A stretch of DNA of 64,000 nucleotides from NCBI GenBank assembly GCA_903632075.3, contig CAHIKZ030000813.1, positions 297,501 to 361,500 on the forward strand, given 5' to 3'. Source of the DNA: Acanthosepion pharaonis. Its lineage: Eukaryota; Mollusca; Cephalopoda; Sepiida; Sepiidae. The notes below the pieces were generated by a model. The model saw nothing but the letters and a program-made list of their open reading frames with translations. It did not search any database and was not told the DNA's origin. How positions within the stretch are numbered: the stretch's first letter is position 1; each line of letters opens with the position of its first letter. Positions 10,477 through 20,397 of this stretch are shown piece by piece. Both the position numbers and the translations under genes were made by a program.

Positions 10477-10585
10477 CAGAAAGCAGTTCCCTAAAGATAA
10501 CGCTCTTGTTGGACAAGTGCAAGAGTAGCTTTCGTCGCTTAACGCCAGGTTCTTCGACGGGGTATGGTGGTAGTTATTGGGGTTA
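10477..10585 (+). mobile_element. Family E dispersed repeat, copy E1
   Basis: AAGCAGTTCCCTAAAGATAA, CTCTTGTTGGACAAGTGC, CGCTTAACGCCA and TTCGACGGGG recur near 25.8 kb (minus) and 60.2 kb (plus). Three diverged copies with shared order support a dispersed repeat. No tRNA-like promoter boxes were identified inside the shared part. Confidence 0.6.
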
Positions 10586-10599
10586 ATTTCACAATTACT

Positions 10600-11065
10600 A
10601 GATGCTTTACAAAAATAATGGTAGGACAATCTTCACATGTCGAAGGAGACTGCTCATTATCGGGGGGGGATATCGTCTGCAGACAGAAATAAAAAAAAAG
10701 ACGTAGAATAGTGATAAGCATAACTTACAGAGTTACTATGCAGCGAAAGCAGTGTAAAGGATCGTCAGACATGATTACCTGATAGCCTACAGGAAATTCT
10801 TTGGCCACTCGATTTCTATCTTATATTCACTTACTTATACCTAATACAGGGCCCAGGAGTCACTCAAGTTAGTGAGTTACTGAACGAGATATGTGCTATG
10901 AATGTAAAAGGAAAAACAGGAAGTTAAGATGACTAGGAGTGTGGTGAATATATATCGATTGACCCTAGATTTGAAGAGGATTTAAAGTGTAGTGTTCCCC
11001 GCAGGAGTCTGTTCCAACAAAATGGCGGTACTTGCGAAGAACCTCTTTCTTACCAAGGAGATGTG
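10600..11065. other. No recognised gene
   Basis: Unrecognised sequence of mixed composition. It includes an AATGGCGGTACTTGCGAAGA stretch that I could not assign. Confidence 0.45.
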
Positions 11066-11069
11066 TCCT

Positions 11070-11155
11070 CCAGTAGGGCTCGAATCTGCGCCTCCTTTGA
11101 AATCACCATTTGATCCGGCGAGCGTTAGACTGCTCGGTCACAGAGAATGTCACAG
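11070..11155 (-). mobile_element. tRNA-like SINE head
   Basis: On the minus strand: TGACCGAGCAGTCTAACGC (A-box-like) and, about 40 bases on, AGATTCGAGCCC (B-box-like). This is the spacing of a tRNA internal promoter. Stems are not well formed, so a SINE head is favoured over a tRNA gene. Confidence 0.5.
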
Positions 11156-11363
11156 CCCAGCAACTGTTTAAAGAACGGATATAGTTGCAACGATAACATA
11201 ACACAAGTATAAAAAAGCACAACAGAAACAAAACTAACAAGGCACCCGCAAACAGCAAATCCACCTGTAACTGCAGAGCAAATAATGAATGTCCCTTAAA
11301 TGGCATTTGTTTGCAAAACAATATAATATACCAAGCCATTGTAAAATTAGCAGATAATGAAGA

Positions 11364-11690
11364 AACATATACATAAGAATAAGTGAAGACCTCTGAAAAG
11401 AGAGAAATTACATACACAAAATATTTAAAAATAGCAAATACGCGAACAGCACAATGCTTTCTAAACATACGTGGAAAATTAAAAAACATAATACCAAATT
11501 ACACCAAAAATTATTAATGGAAATGAGGAAAACGGCATCAGCCTACAACAATAAATCCCAAAACTGTAAACTCTGTCTGGAGGAGAAAATACCTATAATC
11601 ACCTTCCAAGATCAAAACAAACTACTAAATAAACGATCAGAACTCATCTCAAAAGACAGACACGAAAACAAACTTTATTACGTTACTTAA
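11364..11690 (+). pseudogene. Penelope-like element, GIY-YIG endonuclease remnant
   Basis: One frame reads IYIRISEDL, stop, KERNYIHKIFKNSKYANSTM, LSKHTWKIKKHN, then NCKLCLEEKIPII, LLNKRSELIS and RHENKLYYVT. The series 'S..LSK..W..K', 'C.LCL.EK', 'LLNKRSEL' and 'CRH.NKF' is the C-terminal GIY-YIG block of Penelope-like retroelements, which nick DNA for insertion. There is one internal stop, and the Cys before RHEN is Asp here. The open part starts at ATG 11454 (78 residues), but homology extends upstream. The RT domain is missing. Confidence 0.7.
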
Positions 11691-11737
11691 AAATCGAATA
11701 CTAAAAACGAATATTTTGTAAAATACCACAACAAAAA

Positions 11738-11772
11738 ATGCAAATATATGCAAATATATGCAAATATATGTG
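11738..11772. repeat. 12-bp tandem repeat, three units
   Basis: ATGCAAATAT repeated with period 12. Confidence 0.85.
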
Positions 11773-12013
11773 CTATATACAACGCAGATAATGTGATACA
11801 CTTTTAAACAAATTCAATACATTAAACTAATGATAACCAGCAGGCGTGAAAAAAAGACGTAATAAATAAACAAATTAACAAACTAGTATATGGAATAATA
11901 ATAATAATAATAGTAATAAATAACAAATAATTAAATAATCAATAATAAATAATGAGTAAAACTTAATAAACAACATTATAAAGCAGCTTCAAATAACTGC
12001 ATTCAAATCCACA

Positions 12014-12405
12014 CGTCCTGGGTATGACGATAAACTGCATCCGCATCCTAGGTAAGATGGTTACCTACGCCCAACAGCAAGGCCTCTGATCAGGAGGTTT
12101 TGAGGAACGTGGAACCACCTCTTAATTGCTGATGTTCCCAGGTCCACCCTGACCCGGGGTGGTAGCAACTGTTAGGGTCCCAGCTATGGGCAAATAGTTA
12201 AACCCCACCCCAAACCGGATTAAAACACTATGAAAATGTAAAAATGGGTTTTAATACCAGAAATACTTTGTATAAAAAATTATTACCATCAATACATTTT
12301 TGAAAAACAAATATTACCAGAAATAGATTTTTGAAGGAAAAAATATTACCAGAAATAGATTTTTGAAGGAAAAAATATCACCAGAAATAGATTTTTGGAA
12401 AAAAA
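12014..12405 (+). mobile_element. Family F repeat F1 with 34-bp tandem tail
   Basis: Core words TATGACGATAAACTGCATCC, CCTCTGATCAGGAG, CAGGTCCACCCTGACCCGG and GTTAGGGTCCCAGCTATGG recur in order at 37.6 and 55.4 kb (plus) and 29.3 and 35.1 kb (minus). The 3' part passes into AAACACTATGAAAATGTAA and then a tandem of about 34-bp units (ACCAGAAATAGATTTTTGAA). A short non-autonomous retroelement is likely; no Pol III boxes were recognised. Confidence 0.65.
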
Positions 12406-12419
12406 AAATTGGCAACAAT

Positions 12420-12475
12420 GAAAATTTTGTCGGCATTAAATAAGCCATTGAGGTTGATATGCCGTAAAAAAAAAC
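12420..12475 (+). mobile_element. Family C body scrap
   Basis: CGGCATTAAATAAGCCATTG and GTTGATATGCCGTAAAA match, in reverse complement, the GGCATATCAACACC/GGGTTATTTAATG block seen at 29.1, 34.2 and 40.7 kb. Confidence 0.5.
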
Positions 12476-12479
12476 CCAT

Positions 12480-13160
12480 CAAATCCACAATTATTTCTAC
12501 TCAATAGCCTCGTGAATAACTTGAGACATAACTGTCACTGTCCACCCAATAACCATAGGGATAATAACATAAGCCTTACTACCCATAATGCACCACTGAC
12601 TAGCATCAAGATGTTGAACCAAACTGCTTGTTATTGGGAAAGCATGCTGTTTTATATCTGTAGTTTAATAGTTGCTGGCCCCCAGGCACATCATTTTCCT
12701 TTTCTTTTTTCTTTTTTTTTTTGGCAAACCAAGTTCATGATTTTGTATTGTATTTTAGACTTTTGTAGGGATTTGTTTTGTGGATGTGATGTTCAAAGCC
12801 TCTTTTGGGTTTTGCTTTCTTAGTGCACACATCCAGCAGACATGTCTGGTGAAATGTATTTGGAAATTAGAAAGAGATCTTCATAAAAATAGTATAACAG
12901 CTTATGATATAAATAAAGTTAAATATTCACATATAAACACAAATAAACGTAATAATAATAATAATAATCAATAACACATGATTAAGAAATCAATAGAATA
13001 AATAATGAGTAATAACTTAATAAACAGCATTATAAAACAGTTTCAAAGAACTGCATAAAATCCACAATTATTCCTACTCACTAGCCTTGAGAATAACTTG
13101 AAAAAAAAAACGTTACTAACCTGAAGATTGTGTTTTAGTATGAAATACATTGTCGCCGCT
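12480..13160. other. No recognised gene
   Basis: Two overlapping weak frames at 12512-12974 have no recognisable motifs. A phrase near the start (CCACAATTATTTCTACTCA, then TAGCCT) is repeated at about 13.05 kb, together with AATAAATAATGAGTAA at 11.95 and 12.99 kb, so these are paired copies of one repeat. Confidence 0.5.
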
Positions 13161-13163
13161 TGG

Positions 13164-13164
<1 letters not shown>

Positions 13165-13221
<57 letters not shown>
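13165..13221. repeat. (TA)n microsatellite
   Basis: About 57 bp of TA. Confidence 0.95.
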
Positions 13222-13223
<2 letters not shown>

Positions 13224-13414
13224 AATTTTTAATATATGAAATGAATACGTAGGTAATGCGGGTGACTCAGCTCTGCGGACGCGGATCATGGTAGGTCTTA
13301 GCTGCAAAACAACGAGTTAGTAGCATAAAAATAGAGCTTGTAAAAATAGAGATAAGCCCGAGACGTCTGTAGGGAAGGAATTGTAGGGTGGAAAATAATT
13401 AATCACCCATAAGA

Positions 13415-13415
<1 letters not shown>

Positions 13416-13462
<47 letters not shown>

Positions 13463-13469
13463 CAGTTTG

Positions 13470-13529
<60 letters not shown>

Positions 13530-13660
13530 GTATTTCAAACTGTTCATTATCTTTCTTTTTTCTCTCTTTATCTGAACCTGTTCATTATCCAAGTCAAACT
13601 GTTCATTATCTATCTATCTATCTATATCTATCTATCTATCTATCTGAGTTTGTTAATGTC

Positions 13661-13720
<60 letters not shown>
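13416..13720. repeat. (TATC)n array with spacers
   Basis: TATC blocks separated by short spacers such as AACTGTTCATTATC. The Tyr/Leu/Ser/Ile frame at 13467-13733 is repeat translation. Confidence 0.95.
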
Positions 13721-13723
13721 ATC

Positions 13724-14078
13724 TAAAATTTAAAAAGAACTTATCTATCTATAGAATTTTAGAATGGCTTCTAAAAAATCCAGGAAAATGAACAAGTGTA
13801 TGTCATTAATTCTCGAGCGAATTTCACGAACTAATCTTGATTAGGCTTATCACTACGTGTTTATCGAAGCATTCCTTAATTTTCGTTATACACTTAATCC
13901 ATTCCAAATGTATCAAGGCGGGGAAAGTTATTTCTGAAGGGACGAAACATGCGGTAATGCTCTCCTCTATCCATATATTTTACTTAAAGAATTATCATCA
14001 ATAATTATATCTATCTTTTGTTGCTTGTTTTTTTTGTGTTTATAAAATATCTATCTATCTATCTATCTATCTATCTCA
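13724..14078 (+). repeat. Contiguous copy of the mosaic sequence, then (TATC)n
   Basis: From 13724 the text runs TAGAATTTTAGAATGG, CCAGGAAAATG, TGTCATTAATTCTCGAGCGA, TCTTGATTAGGCTT, GCATTCCTTAATTTTCGT, AATCCATTCCAAATGTATCA, ACTTAAAGAA, TTATCATC. The same words in the same order recur at 14134-14525 but there they are split by pieces of the 42-bp satellite. A (TATC)n block at 14048-14078 separates the copies. Confidence 0.8.
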
Positions 14079-14091
14079 TGTGATAACTTAT

Positions 14092-15105
14092 GTAAAATTT
14101 AAAAGAACTTACCTCATGCCATATAATAGCAATATAGAATTTTAGAATGGAAAATATCAAAAAAATCCAGGAAAATGTAAACAATTTGGCCTTATGTCAG
14201 ATGTCATTAATTCTCGAGCGAATTTCAGACGAACCAAAGAAAATATCAATCTTGATTAGGCTTGTGTCAGACTCAGGTAACCAAAGAAATATCACGACCT
14301 TGTTTATCAAAGCATTCCTTAATTTTCGTAACAAAAGAAAATATCAATTAATCCATTCCAAATGTATCAAGGCCTTGTGGGTAAAGTTATTTATGATACT
14401 GGGTAAACAATGTAAATGTCAATTTGGCCTTGTGTCAGACTCAGGTAACCAAAGAAAATATCAATCTGACCTTATGCCATATAACCAATGTAAATATATT
14501 TTTAACTTAAAGAAATTATCATCTGACCTTAATTATATTGCCTAGATTTAACCAAAGAAAATATCAATTTTCTTCAATTATTTTGGCCTTTGCTTGTTAT
14601 CACCTGACCTAGTAGTTATATAATAACCAATTAAATTTTCCAAACTCTAAAATGAAATATCAATTTTGCCATAGTGTAACCAATAAATTTTAATTGTGTT
14701 TTACAAAGAAAATATTGACCTTCTTATATTGTTGTTTGTCAATTTGGCCTTGTGTCCTAGTAACAAAAGATTAGCCATACTGGGATAATAATAAAATCAA
14801 TTTTGTTTACCAAGTTCTGAAATGAACACTTATACTTCGTAATAATTCGAATTAGTTTTATTTTTCTCCTTAATTTGTAGCTTGTTTTCACCTAATAGTA
14901 TTAGATATAATCGCCTTAATTTTACCAAATTCTGAAATTAATAATTTTGATTGGTAATAATTTTAATTAGTTACTTTTATTATTATTTTATTTCTGTTTC
15001 CACCTAGTAGTATTAGATATAATAGGCTTAAGTTTTCCAAACTCTTAAAGCAACAATTGTCATTAGTAATGTTAATAAGATTTTCTTTTCATTTTATAGT
15101 TTTTC
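14092..15105 (+). repeat. Mosaic of satellite pieces and a second sequence
   Basis: This segment alternates words of the sequence at 13.72-14.04 kb (and, later, of 14.88-15.09 kb: CACCTAGTAGTATTAGATAT, TTTTCCAAACTCT) with words of the 42-bp satellite found at 15.1 kb (AACCAAAGAAAATATCAAT, TTTGGCCTTGTGTCAG, CTGACCTTATGCCATA). The 132-residue frame 14147-14545 is a by-product. Either a complex rearrangement or a consensus error of the assembly. Confidence 0.7.
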
Positions 15106-15106
15106 A

Positions 15107-15560
15107 GATAACCAAAGAAAATATCAATCTGACCTTATGCCATACTGGGGTAACCAATGTAAATATCAATTTGGCCTTGTGTCAGACTCAGGTAACCAAA
15201 GAAAATATCAATCTGACCTTATGCCATACTGGGGTAACCAATGTAAATATCAATTTGGCCTTGTGTCAGACTCAGGTAACCAAAGAAAATATCAATCTGA
15301 CCTTATGCCATACTGGGGTAACCAATGTAAATATCAATTTGGCCTTGTGTCAGACTCAGGTAACCAATGAAAATATCAATCTGACCTTATGCCATACTGC
15401 GGTAACCAATGTAAATATCAATTTGGCCTTGTGTCAGACTCAGGTAACCAAAGAAAATATCAATCTGACCTTATGCCATACTGGGGTAACCAATGTAAAT
15501 ATCAATTTGGCCTTGTGTCAGACTCAGGTAACCAATGAAAATATCAATCTGCTCTTGTAC
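15107..15560 (+). repeat. 84-bp tandem repeat (two 42-bp halves), five units
   Basis: ACCAAAGAAA-type starts fall at 15111, 15195, 15279, 15363, 15447 and 15531, an exact 84-bp period. Each unit has two related halves: GTAACCAAAGAAAATATCAA... and GTAACCAATGTAAATATCAA.... As 84 is a multiple of three, a 174-residue frame (15057-15581) stays open with a 28-residue repeat, and a second frame is also open. That fits chance in a satellite. Units are almost identical, so the array is young or homogenised. Confidence 0.9.
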
Positions 15561-15955
15561 CTTACAGAAGGAAATATTTGAAATAACAATTTGGTAACAG
15601 ACTGAGCTGACCATTATGTATTTTGATCAGTTCTTGTGAAAGACAGAGGTAAGCAACGAAAATATCAATCAGATCATTTGGCGAACTGAAGTAACAATTT
15701 CAATATCAATCTTACCTTGTACCGTACTGAGGTAATCAATTATCAGTCTAATCTTCTCATCTTGGGGCAAGCATTTCAAATACTAATTTGATATTGTACC
15801 AGAAAGAGGTACCTATTCAAAATATCCATATTGCAGATGTTGAAGTCTTTTTTTGGGAGATCCAAGATATTTGAAGTCCTCAACTCTTTTAATGGATGTA
15901 TTATTGAGTGACTTCAACTCGGATGGTTCAGGGGAGGTTGTGATATATTGTCTTA
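15560..15955 (+). repeat. Degenerate extension of the 42-bp satellite
   Basis: AAATATCAATC, GTAACCAA-like and CTTGTACCGTACTGAGGTAA words continue with decay to about 15.84 kb. No gene. Confidence 0.6.
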
Positions 15956-15959
15956 CTCA

Positions 15960-16420
15960 CGTTTCAATAGAGACCTACCTGGTTCGCTGCTATAAAAAAA
16001 GAAAGGAGTTACATAATATCAGTCCTTCTATATGGCAGTGAATGCTGGAAAATGTACTCACAGATGAAGAAGAGACTTGAAACAGCAAAACGGTGATTCT
16101 ACAGAAAGATGCTGAGAATGTCATGGACCGAACATGTGAGCAACGACGAAGTTTTAGAAAAAATGGAAACAAAAAGGATATTTAATCGTAACGACAGGAA
16201 GAGACAGTTGAGATTTCTAGGGAACATAATGAAGAAAGGGGTTTGGTAAAATTTGATACTCACAGGGCGGATTGAAGGCAAAGCGGGCCAGAGCAAAACA
16301 AGGCGTAACCTATCTAGCGAGGCTGAGTAAATGAATGACAGAACTAGGTTTAGGTGATATAACAAAAAGACAAAATTGATTAAGTGTTACGAAAGAGAGG
16401 ATATTTTGGAGAGCCATGAT
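15960..16420 (+). mobile_element. RTE-like LINE, C-terminal coding remnant
   Basis: Translated pieces in changing frames: VSIETYLVRCYKKR, LLYGSECWKMYSQMKKRLE, FYRKMLRMSWTEHVSNDEVL, RKRQLRFLGNIMKKG and LILTGRIEGKAGQ. This is the C-terminal end of an RTE-type non-LTR retrotransposon (after the RT thumb). Several stops and frameshifts. Other remnants lie at 42.9, 49.8, 50.3 and 60.4 kb. Confidence 0.75.
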
Positions 16421-17030
16421 TGCCAACGTCCTGAAGGGCCACGACACATAGAAAATGATTCAGATTGTGTGAATGATGAATGGTCGGCAGAACTAGGTTT
16501 AAGGTAGATAAAAATAGTAAAATTTGCTAAGAGCTACAAAGGACAGGAAATTGCGGAGAGCCATGATCGCCAACGTCCTGAAGGGCCACGGCACATAAAA
16601 GAAAATTGACATAGTGTGAATGCTTTGCAAGACAGGGTTTAACAGAGATAACAAAAAGACAAAATTTGCTAAGAGCTACAAAGGATAGGAAATTGTGGAG
16701 AGCCATGATCATCAATGTCCTGAAGAGACACGGTACATAGAAGAAGATTGAGATAGTGTGAATGGTTGGCAGAACAGGGTTTAAGAGAGATAAAAATGGC
16801 AAAATTTGCTAAGAGCTACAAACGAGAGGAAATTGTGGAGAGCCATGATTGCCAACATCCTGACGGGCCACGGCACATGGAAGAAGATTCAGATTGCGTG
16901 AATGGTTGCCAAATCAGGGTTTAAGAGAGATAAAAATGGCAAAATTTTCTAAGAGCTAAGAGGAGAGGAAATTGTGGAGAGCCATGATCGCCAACGTCTT
17001 AAAGAGACACGGCACATAGAAGACGATTTA
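16395..17030 (+). repeat. About 140-bp tandem array derived from the RTE C-terminus
   Basis: GAGCCATGAT occurs at 16411, 16558, 16700, 16840 and 16979, spacings 147, 142, 140 and 139. Each unit holds GCCAACGTCCTGAAGGGCCA, then AAGATTCAGATTGTGTGAAT, then AGGGTTTAAGAGAGATAAAA, then GCTAAGAGCTACAA. The first unit continues directly from the RTE coding remnant, so the array grew from the element's last coding segment. The minus-strand frame 16527-16802 is a shadow. Confidence 0.85.
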
Positions 17031-17639
17031 AAATCCTTACGATTTTTGTGCTGCTATTATTTGGCGCGAAAACAACCCATCGACTTTACAGTGAAACAGT
17101 AATAATCTCAATAAGTCGGTCTAGACCGCTCTCTAGTTCGCTTAGAAGTATGTTATATATGCGAGCCGTTTTTTGCTCAAATGTGTTTCTCTCGAGGCTG
17201 ATGGGGGCAAAGCGACAAGTACAAAAATGACAGTGGAAATTGTTCATGTGTCCGATGGAAAATTACCGACAATTGAGAATTCCAGAAACTTCTCAGTTAC
17301 TCTCGAGGAAGCGTGGGTCGGAGGAGCCGGTTGGAGGCGATGGTGGTTAGAGCAAAACAACAAGTTTCCTTTTTTCCTCATTTAATAAAAAAAAAAAAAT
17401 TGGTAAAGAATTATTCAAGCGTATAGTGCTTTCTAGAATTGCAGAAATAGTAACTGGAAGACACACATATGCAAATAGGGGCGGCCATTCACACTGAGGC
17501 TGCGTGACTTAACAGCGACACATTTCGTCGGCATTTAATGCAGAACAGGTTTAGTCATTATTTCGGGAAAGTTGACATTAAAAAAAAAAAGAGAAAATTT
17601 CTTCTATGAATCTCGAAATAAATCGTTGACTTCATTCAG

Positions 17640-17640
<1 letters not shown>
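17030..17640. other. No recognised gene
   Basis: Two overlapping frames at 17048-17385 have no known motif. At about 17.52-17.58 kb a TCGGCATTTAATGC phrase suggests a family C scrap. Confidence 0.4.
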
Positions 17641-17687
<47 letters not shown>

Positions 17688-17729
17688 AAATTGTTCATTA
17701 TCTATCTATCTATCTATGTCAAATTATTC

Positions 17730-17762
<33 letters not shown>

Positions 17763-18087
17763 TTTTAACACGTATTCTTATATAAATGTCAACTAGTTCA
17801 TTATCTATCTATCTATCTATCTATCTCTAGCGCGTGTTCTCATATAAGTACCAACTGGTTGATTATCTATCTATCTATCTAGTTAGCTAGCTAGCTATTA
17901 ATCTCTTCATATCTATCTATCTATCTGGGCGCCCCAAGGTGGCGTAATGGTGAGCAAGCTTGTCTCGTTAGAACAATTACGACTGAGTAGTGAGTTCGAT
18001 CCTCACTGGGTTCCCCATACTTTCGGCCTTGTGCCACATCTAAGCTACGCTTGGAAAATCACTATCTTGATAAATGTCAACTGGTTG

Positions 18088-18121
<34 letters not shown>
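17640..18121. repeat. Composite (CT)n-(TA)n-(TATC)n array with recurring spacer
   Basis: TATC blocks are separated by a spacer of about 45 bp (CGTGTTCTCATATAAGTACC, AACTGGTTGATTATC) that occurs at least six times here and at 19.7-20.1 kb. A SINE interrupts it at 17.93-18.06 kb. Confidence 0.9.
17924..18065 (+). mobile_element. Family C tRNA-derived SINE inserted in the TATC array
   Basis: GCCCCAAGGTGGCGTAATGG contains an A-box-like word and GAGTTCGATCCTCAC is a good B box, about 45 bases apart, followed by GGGTTCCCCATACTTTCGGC. The reverse complement of the B box region (GTGAGGATCGAAC.. then CTACTCAGTAG) recurs at 39.9-40.6 and 58.3-58.5 kb. It carries TATC on both sides. Confidence 0.7.
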
Positions 18122-18122
<1 letters not shown>

Positions 18123-18124
18123 CG

Positions 18125-18420
18125 AAAGGCGACATTGCCACAAAGATGCAAGCGGGGTTATTGGGAGTGAAAGAGAATAAGAAGACTTCAGCAAGGAAAA
18201 AAAGGTCAATAAAAGAACAAGATATGAGATGGTAGCGGATGTCAACAGCTTTAGAAACCGACATTCAATAACATGGAAATGGTTTTGTTGTCAATACAGA
18301 TAAATAACATTGATAGATATTGGAAATCTCAGGCAGAATATCAGTTGTGCAGTTCAAGACAAACCGAAAGAAATGTGAATGCATTGATATTAAAAGAATA
18401 AATTTTAAGTGAAATGAAAC
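18125..18420. other. No recognised gene
   Basis: A-rich DNA between the TATC array and the mariner remnant. Confidence 0.5.
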
Positions 18421-18440
18421 CTCGACCAAGCCATAGTATA

Positions 18441-19174
18441 GGTCTGTCTGAAAAGTAATGGGACTGGATGTGCTGTGTGAGCGATGGCATTGTCCATAGT
18501 AAACTCTTGCCACAGAGCCGGACGATCAATCAGCAAGTTTGCAAAGAGATCTCGTGACGTTTGTTTCGTTCTGTGTGCGAGAGAAGACGATAGTTGTGGC
18601 TGGACAAATCGTGTCTGCTTCATAATGACAATAAACAATGCCCTGGGCACCCGGCAGTTCCTGACCAAAAGAAAAAAATACATATCCTTACTGAAACAAT
18701 CTCCCTATTCACCTGGTTTTGCTATAGGTGACTTTTTATTTTCCCCAACTTCAAGGGGGTGATCAAAGCGACTCATTTTGAAGGCAACGTAGCTGAGAGG
18801 CATCGTTTCTTCTTCGCCACGACAAGGTACTTGCTCACAACGCCCTGAGTACCCGGCAGTTCCTGGCCGAGAGGAACATCCCTATTCACCTGATCTTGCT
18901 GCATGTCACATTTCCTTTTCTCCAAGATCAAGGGAGACCATCAAGTATTGGGGGCCGTTTTGAAGGCGTGGTGACCATCAAGAAGGGCGTAACGACGGAG
19001 CTGAGGGACGTCCAAGGTGTATCCTTGAAGCAGTTTAAAGAAGTGTGGCAAAGAAGGATGGGAGAGTGCATTAGACTCGAGGTGGGGTTACTTTGAAGGG
19101 GGAATCATGTAGTTTGTTGTTTGGAAATGAAATAAATTGTTTGCGACACGAGTCCCGTTATTTTTCAGACAGAC
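18441..19174 (+). mobile_element. Mariner-like transposon, internally deleted and partly duplicated
   Basis: The left end GTCTGTCTGAAAAGTAATGG and the right end at 19151-19174 (CCCGTTATTTTTCAGACAGA) are inverted. Inside are two C-terminal transposase pieces. One (18630-18770) reads NALGTRQFLTKR then YSPGFAIGDFLFSPTS. The other (18810-19095) reads RQFLAERNIPIHL and later WQRRMGECIRLE. The first resembles the YSPDLAPCDFFLFP block with the third catalytic Asp, but that Asp-rich word is damaged. The N-terminal two thirds is missing. Confidence 0.8.
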
Positions 19175-19204
19175 ATCGTATTATGACGTAAAAAATGCAC
19201 AACT

Positions 19205-19544
19205 TTTGACGAGTTCTTGTATACTTTAAGGGCCTTGAAAACAGCCTGGCCGAGAGGAACATCACCGTACTGGAACAAACTCGCTATTCACTTAATCTTG
19301 CTCCTGGTGACTTTTTTCTTTTCCCCAAGATCAAAGGGATCATCAAGAGGACCAGTTTTGAAGCCATTGAGGCCATCATAGCTGAGGGTCTCTATAAGAA
19401 TCGATAGAAGTGTGGCAGAGAAGGATGGGAGAGTGCATTAGACTCAAGGTGGGCGGTTACTTTGAAGGGGAAATCATGTAGTTTGTTGTCTGGAATTGAA
19501 ATAAATTGTCTGCGACACCAGGCCCGTTAATTTTCCGACAGATC
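19205..19544 (+). mobile_element. Second mariner 3' end in tandem
   Basis: LAERNITVLEQTRYSLNLAP-like text is followed by DFFLFPKIKGIIKRTSFEAI, WQRRMGECIRLK-type text and a second right terminal repeat at 19521-19544 (GGCCCGTTAATTTTCCGACA). It repeats the right part of the element before it with about 350-bp spacing. No complete frame. Confidence 0.75.
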
Positions 19545-19718
19545 TCGTATGCATTAAACAACGACATTGGAAGTACTATTGAAACATTTCTATCTGTCGT
19601 AACTGCTCTGATGAATTCCAAACAAGATACAAAGATACCTTGCAAAGAAATTGTGATACTTTCAAATACATTTGATTTTCTTCTCTTCACGTGTTCTCAT
19701 ATAAATACCAACTGGTTG

Positions 19719-19775
<57 letters not shown>

Positions 19776-19787
19776 GTGAAACTGTTC

Positions 19788-19854
<67 letters not shown>

Positions 19855-19889
19855 CTAACACGTGTTCTCATATAAGTACCAAAAGGTTC

Positions 19890-19941
<52 letters not shown>

Positions 19942-19992
19942 ACTATGTTCTATCTATAATCTATACCAACAGGTTCATAAGTACCATCAGGT

Positions 19993-20047
<55 letters not shown>

Positions 20048-20059
20048 GAAACATTCATA

Positions 20060-20103
<44 letters not shown>

Positions 20104-20125
20104 CTAACACGTGTTCTCATAAAAG
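19719..20125. repeat. Composite (TATC)n array with the same spacer
   Basis: TATC blocks alternate with the CACGTGTTCTCATATAAGTA spacer and related words, as at 17.7-18.1 kb. The 184-residue frame 19506-20060 is partly mariner 3' end and partly repeat. Confidence 0.9.
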
Positions 20126-20395
20126 ATGAAGATGACTCAGTTGAGTTGAAAGCTCGGACACAGTCATCATTTCGGACATCATTTTGTATCTGCAGGAACA
20201 ATTTTGCGGAAAGTGATATCTTTAAACTAAGTTTCGTATAATTAATTTATGCGCTAGTCGAGAAGCTCTTATTATTAGTGTTAGACTGATATTTTCTTCT
20301 TTGTGCTTGTGTGTGTGTGTGTGTATCAAAGTCATCTTAAAATACGTAAGATGTTTTTATTTCATTTTAAATTTTATTTTATAATTACATTTTGT
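20126..20395. other. No recognised gene
   Basis: Holds a short (GT)n run at about 20309-20325; nothing else recognised. Confidence 0.5.
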
Positions 20396-20397
20396 TA

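Noticed and set aside
15107..15560. CRISPR-like array
   Set aside because: The repeats are contiguous with no unique spacers, and the setting is eukaryotic.
15057..15581. 174-codon protein with a 28-residue repeat
   Set aside because: The 84-bp unit length keeps the frame open automatically, and a second frame is also open. It lies in a satellite that decays on both sides.
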